7,952 nt of DNA. Origin: Deltaproteobacteria bacterium. Lineage in GTDB: Bacteria; Desulfobacterota; Desulfobacteria; Desulfobacterales; B30-G6. The notes below the pieces were generated by a model. That model saw only the letters and a program-made list of their open reading frames with translations, was not told where the DNA came from and did no database searches. This document shows, one piece after another, positions 4,955 to 7,952 of the stretch. The position numbers and the translations under genes were made by a program. The DNA lies in assembly GCA_019313725.1 (NCBI GenBank), contig JAFDAT010000145.1, positions 1 through 7,952 of the forward strand, read 5' to 3'. Every line of letters starts with the position of its first letter. Position 1 is the stretch's first letter.

Positions 4955-7952
4955 CTAAAAGCTGCCAAAAGTCACAGGCACCCGAACCGTATTGCCGGCC
5001 TTGTTCTTGAACAACAGGTAACCCTTGTCCCTCCCGAACAGGAAAATCTCCCAGGTGAGTTTAACATCCTGCCCGCAGTATTCTAAAAGTTCCCGCATGC
5101 GCCCCTGTTTCCACCACCGCAAAGCCTGCAGCCCGTCGGCACTTTTCCGGGCACCCAGCGTCACCTGCGAGAGATGGTCCAGCGACAGCCTGTAACCCAG
5201 ATGATTGTGAACCTCCTCCAGGATGTCAAGGGTGGGCAGGCTTAGAAAATCAAAATCAGTGTATCCGGACAGGACCTTGTAGTCAAAACGCTTGATGTTG
5301 AAACCGATAATGCAGTCCAATGTCTGCAGATGTTCAAATAATTCGGGAAGTTGATCTTCCAGATAATCGAAATAGCGGTCTTCGACGGAATCGTACAAAA
5401 CGCCGCAGCTGACCCGCATGCGATCAGCCCGGTGCCAGCCGCCCACCTCCTGGGCGGAACGCTGGGTTTCCAGATCAAGAACACCGTAGCGCCGGACACT
5501 CTTTTCAACCGGCATCGACGGCAGTTCAATAGTTTCGAGTTCACCGATTACACGCTTCCGCTTGCGGGCTTCCCGCCGTTTTCTCAACCGGCCCCCTGAT
5601 TTTCCTTTTTTCGCCATGGCGGACACCGCTCGCGGGCGGGAAGGACTGATCCTGGTCTGCTTCACGGGTTCTGCAGCCCTGTCTGTTTCCGGGGCGACAC
5701 GCTCCCGCACGCTCTCAGGCCGAATAATTTCCACGCCGGCTGATGTATCCTGGATTTGCCTCACCCCATGTTCCCGGATGCGTTCCAGAATATACTTTGC
5801 GGCCGCCTTGTCGATGGGCCGATTCCCCGATCCGCATTTTGGTGAATGCACACAAGACGGGCAGCCGTTATTACAGGGGCAGCCCTGAATTGCATTGAGG
5901 GTAACCGTCAAAAGGGATCGCGCACGCGAAAATGCCTGCCTGCTCAAACCCGCCCCACCGGGAACGCCGTCGTAAATAAAGACGGCCGCACAGCTGATCT
6001 GCGGGTGGAGGGGGATGGAAATGCCGCCCAGGTCATTTCGATCTGCCATGACCAGCAGCGGGAACATACCGATAGCCGCATGCTCAATGGCGTGTATGCC
6101 CCCCATGAAGTGCAGATACGCCGCTTCGGTTGCATGTTGAACGCGCAGTGGAATTTTGAACCACATCCCTTCGGTTTCAAAGGTCTGTTCGGGCAAATCC
6201 AGGAGTATGCGGTCAATTTTTTTGTGGGTTCGAATGCGCCAGCGCTCATAACCGGTAACCTGCTCCGTCACCTTGAGTCTGCCCACAGACACTGTCGTAC
6301 CCCAAACCGGCTTCTCCTGCCAGGTATCAATAATCTCCGTGTGCTTGTGCGCCCTCACCCGCGTGTAATAGTCGACTTCCGCCGGCGTCACCCGGACTGT
6401 TCGGGTCTCCAGGTCGAGTTCATCCACCAGATAGGTATCCCCCCTGTGCAGGTATATGGCCCCGGGGTGGGTTTCCTTAAAGGCTCTGATCCCGTCGATT
6501 TCGCCTCTGTGATCACCATCCTGAGTGGTCACGATCTGAAACCGGCTGCCCGATCCCCTTAAATCGATATGACGCTGGGGAGACTTGAATTTTGAAAACC
6601 ACACGTCGCCATCGGCACTTTTGAGCAGTTGTCCCTCTTTTTCCAGCTGATCGACAGCAGCGGTGACAGTGTCCCTCCTCATGAGCGGCTCCGCCCGCTT
6701 CAAGGGCAATTCCGCCGCCGCACACACAAGGTGCTGGGCCATGATACCGGGATTGTCCGGGTTGATTACCGCCGCTTCCGGTTCACGTCTAAACAGCTCC
6801 TCCGGGTTGCGCATAAAGTACTGATCCAGGGCATCCTCACCGGCAATCATAACCATCCCCGACTCCTGACCGCTGCGGCCTACCCGCCCCCCCCGCTGGA
6901 GCGTGGCTACGATAGTCCCTGGATACCCCACCAGGAAACACAGGTCCAGATCGCCGATGTCAATGCCCAGCTCAAGAGCGCTGGTGGATATGACGGCTAA
7001 AAGTTCTCCACTGTTCAGCTTGGCCTCGATCTCACGCCGTTCCTGAGGAAGGAAGCCCGCCCGGTAGGCACTGATGCGATCCGCATACTCTCCGGCGCTG
7101 TTGCCTGCCCAGATGGCGATCAGTTCTGCCAGCTTCCGGGACTGGGTGTAGACAATGGTCCGCAGTCCTCGCGCCAGGGCGGATTTCAGGAGCAGTATGG
7201 CCGTCTGGGCCGGTCCTTCCAGGGGGTCGATGAATACGGTGTGGCGTTTCCCCTTGGGATGGCTGCTTTTAAGAATGGTTTTCACCGGTAGGCCCGTCAA
7301 CTGTTCGGCCAGCTCGGAAGGGTTGGCCACCGTGGCTGAATTGAAAATATAGGTAGGCTGCGCTCCGTAAAACCTGCAAATCCGCTGCAGTCTTTTAAAA
7401 ACCTGGGCCATGTGGGAGCCCATCACCCCTCGATACGTGTGGACCTCGTCGACCACAACCATACGCAACCCGGAAAAAAATGCGGCCCACGTCCTATGGT
7501 GCGGCAGGAAAGAAAGATTCAGCATTTCGGGGTTGGTCATGATCACGTTGGGCGGCTGTTCCCGAATCCGCTTGCGGTGCGGGGCCGGGGTATCCCCGTC
7601 GTAGATGGCCGCCGAAGGTTTGCGGCCGCTCAAAAATGAAGCGGTTTTGTTAAAGTTTAAAAGCTGATCCTGAGCCAGTGCTTTCAGGGGAAATAGATAG
7701 AGGGCTTTCGCGTCCGGATCGGCCAGAAATTGTTCCAGGAACGTCAGGTTATACACCAGCGTCTTTCCGGAAGCGGTCGGCGTTGCCACCACGACGTGCT
7801 GTCCCGACCTTGCCAGGTCGATGGCTTGCGCCTGGTGACAATACAGTTTTTCAATACCGCCGGCATGCAGGGCACGGGTCAATTTTTCCGGCCAGTCTTC
7901 AACAGGCGCTGACCACTGCGGGGCCACTGCGGGAAGGACCTTGTGAAACACC
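4955..7952 (-). CDS. MrfA/YprA-like DEAD-box helicase with fused DEDD exonuclease domain (5' end outside window)
   Basis: 998 residues are visible and the frame runs off the window. GTG at 7951-7949 is probably an internal Val, because MrfA-type helicases carry more residues before the Q-motif. Motifs: Q-motif-like LYCHQAQAI (36-44), Walker A TPTASGKT (57-64), DEVH (168-171), SAT (205-207), STSALELGIDIG (322-333) and QRGGRVGRSG (352-361). A DUF1998/MZB part (about 610-720) has Cys691, 693, 697, 700 and 706, a likely zinc site. After an Arg/Lys-rich linker (about 740-815) comes an RNase H-like exonuclease domain: VLDLET (D826, E828), GFNIKRFD (D890) and EYCGQDV (Y958, D962). In Bacillus, MrfA (helicase) and MrfB (exonuclease) act together in repair of mitomycin C damage independently of UvrABC. 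A single-chain version of that role is inferred here. Confidence 0.9.
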   Translation of the reverse strand, partial: VFHKVLPAVAPQWSAPVEDWPEKLTRALHAGGIEKLYCHQAQAIDLARSGQHVVVATPTASGKTLVYNLTFLEQFLADPDAKALYLFPLKALAQDQLLNFNKTASFLSGRKPSAAIYDGDTPAPHRKRIREQPPNVIMTNPEMLNLSFLPHHRTWAAFFSGLRMVVVDEVHTYRGVMGSHMAQVFKRLQRICRFYGAQPTYIFNSATVANPSELAEQLTGLPVKTILKSSHPKGKRHTVFIDPLEGPAQTAILLLKSALARGLRTIVYTQSRKLAELIAIWAGNSAGEYADRISAYRAGFLPQERREIEAKLNSGELLAVISTSALELGIDIGDLDLCFLVGYPGTIVATLQRGGRVGRSGQESGMVMIAGEDALDQYFMRNPEELFRREPEAAVINPDNPGIMAQHLVCAAAELPLKRAEPLMRRDTVTAAVDQLEKEGQLLKSADGDVWFSKFKSPQRHIDLRGSGSRFQIVTTQDGDHRGEIDGIRAFKETHPGAIYLHRGDTYLVDELDLETRTVRVTPAEVDYYTRVRAHKHTEIIDTWQEKPVWGTTVSVGRLKVTEQVTGYERWRIRTHKKIDRILLDLPEQTFETEGMWFKIPLRVQHATEAAYLHFMGGIHAIEHAAIGMFPLLVMADRNDLGGISIPLHPQISCAAVFIYDGVPGGAGLSRQAFSRARSLLTVTLNAIQGCPCNNGCPSCVHSPKCGSGNRPIDKAAAKYILERIREHGVRQIQDTSAGVEIIRPESVRERVAPETDRAAEPVKQTRISPSRPRAVSAMAKKGKSGGRLRKRREARKRKRVIGELETIELPSMPVEKSVRRYGVLDLETQRSAQEVGGWHRADRMRVSCGVLYDSVEDRYFDYLEDQLPELFEHLQTLDCIIGFNIKRFDYKVLSGYTDFDFLSLPTLDILEEVHNHLGYRLSLDHLSQVTLGARKSADGLQALRWWKQGRMRELLEYCGQDVKLTWEIFLFGRDKGYLLFKNKAGNTVRVPVTFGSF

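Noticed and set aside
1..7952. CRISPR array, phage defence cluster or biosynthetic cluster
   Set aside because: No regularly spaced repeats and no matching gene sets; the helicase has the MrfA/YprA plan and lacks the usual neighbours of a defence system such as DISARM within the window.

Overview
The window is an ordinary-looking bacterial chromosome segment of roughly balanced base composition, carrying one insertion sequence and three host genes. The host is most likely an anaerobic deltaproteobacterium (Desulfobacterota). The main support is the acetyl-CoA hydrolase/transferase-like protein fused to a C-terminal GNAT domain, an architecture I associate with sulfate- and metal-reducing Desulfobacterota. 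This placement is an inference from family knowledge, not a search.

Layout. Positions 52-1644 hold an IS110-superfamily element: a 466-aa DEDD-type recombinase on the minus strand, 13-bp perfect inverted repeats at both sides, and a structured 5' non-coding region of about 170 nt that is a good candidate for a bridge RNA. Just outside it, 1674-1712 is a strong hairpin followed by a T-run, a plus-strand terminator. A YhhN-family (lysoplasmalogenase-like) membrane protein lies at 1800-2453 on the plus strand. Positions 2454-2857 contain no intact gene but do hold a possible frameshifted small ORF (2688-2853). On the minus strand, 2858-4714 encodes the CoA-transferase-like/GNAT fusion. An AT-rich 240-bp intergenic region with a perfect 12-bp palindrome separates it from a large minus-strand gene (4955 to beyond the window end). 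That gene encodes an MrfA/YprA-type DEAD-box helicase with a zinc-binding cysteine cluster, fused to a C-terminal DEDD exonuclease-like domain.

How the genes relate. There is no clear operon. The two large minus-strand genes are separated by a gap that probably has its own promoter, and YhhN is divergent in function and strand. The most notable points are: (i) the helicase and exonuclease of the Bacillus MrfAB DNA-repair pair appear to be joined in one polypeptide; (ii) the CoA-transferase module lacks the family's catalytic glutamate and its GGQ loop, which suggests a non-catalytic acyl-CoA-binding role in front of an acetyltransferase; (iii) the IS recombinase has Ser where the fourth acidic residue of DEDD is expected, and its presumptive bridge-RNA region shares a 9-nt word with the sequence beyond the opposite end of the element.
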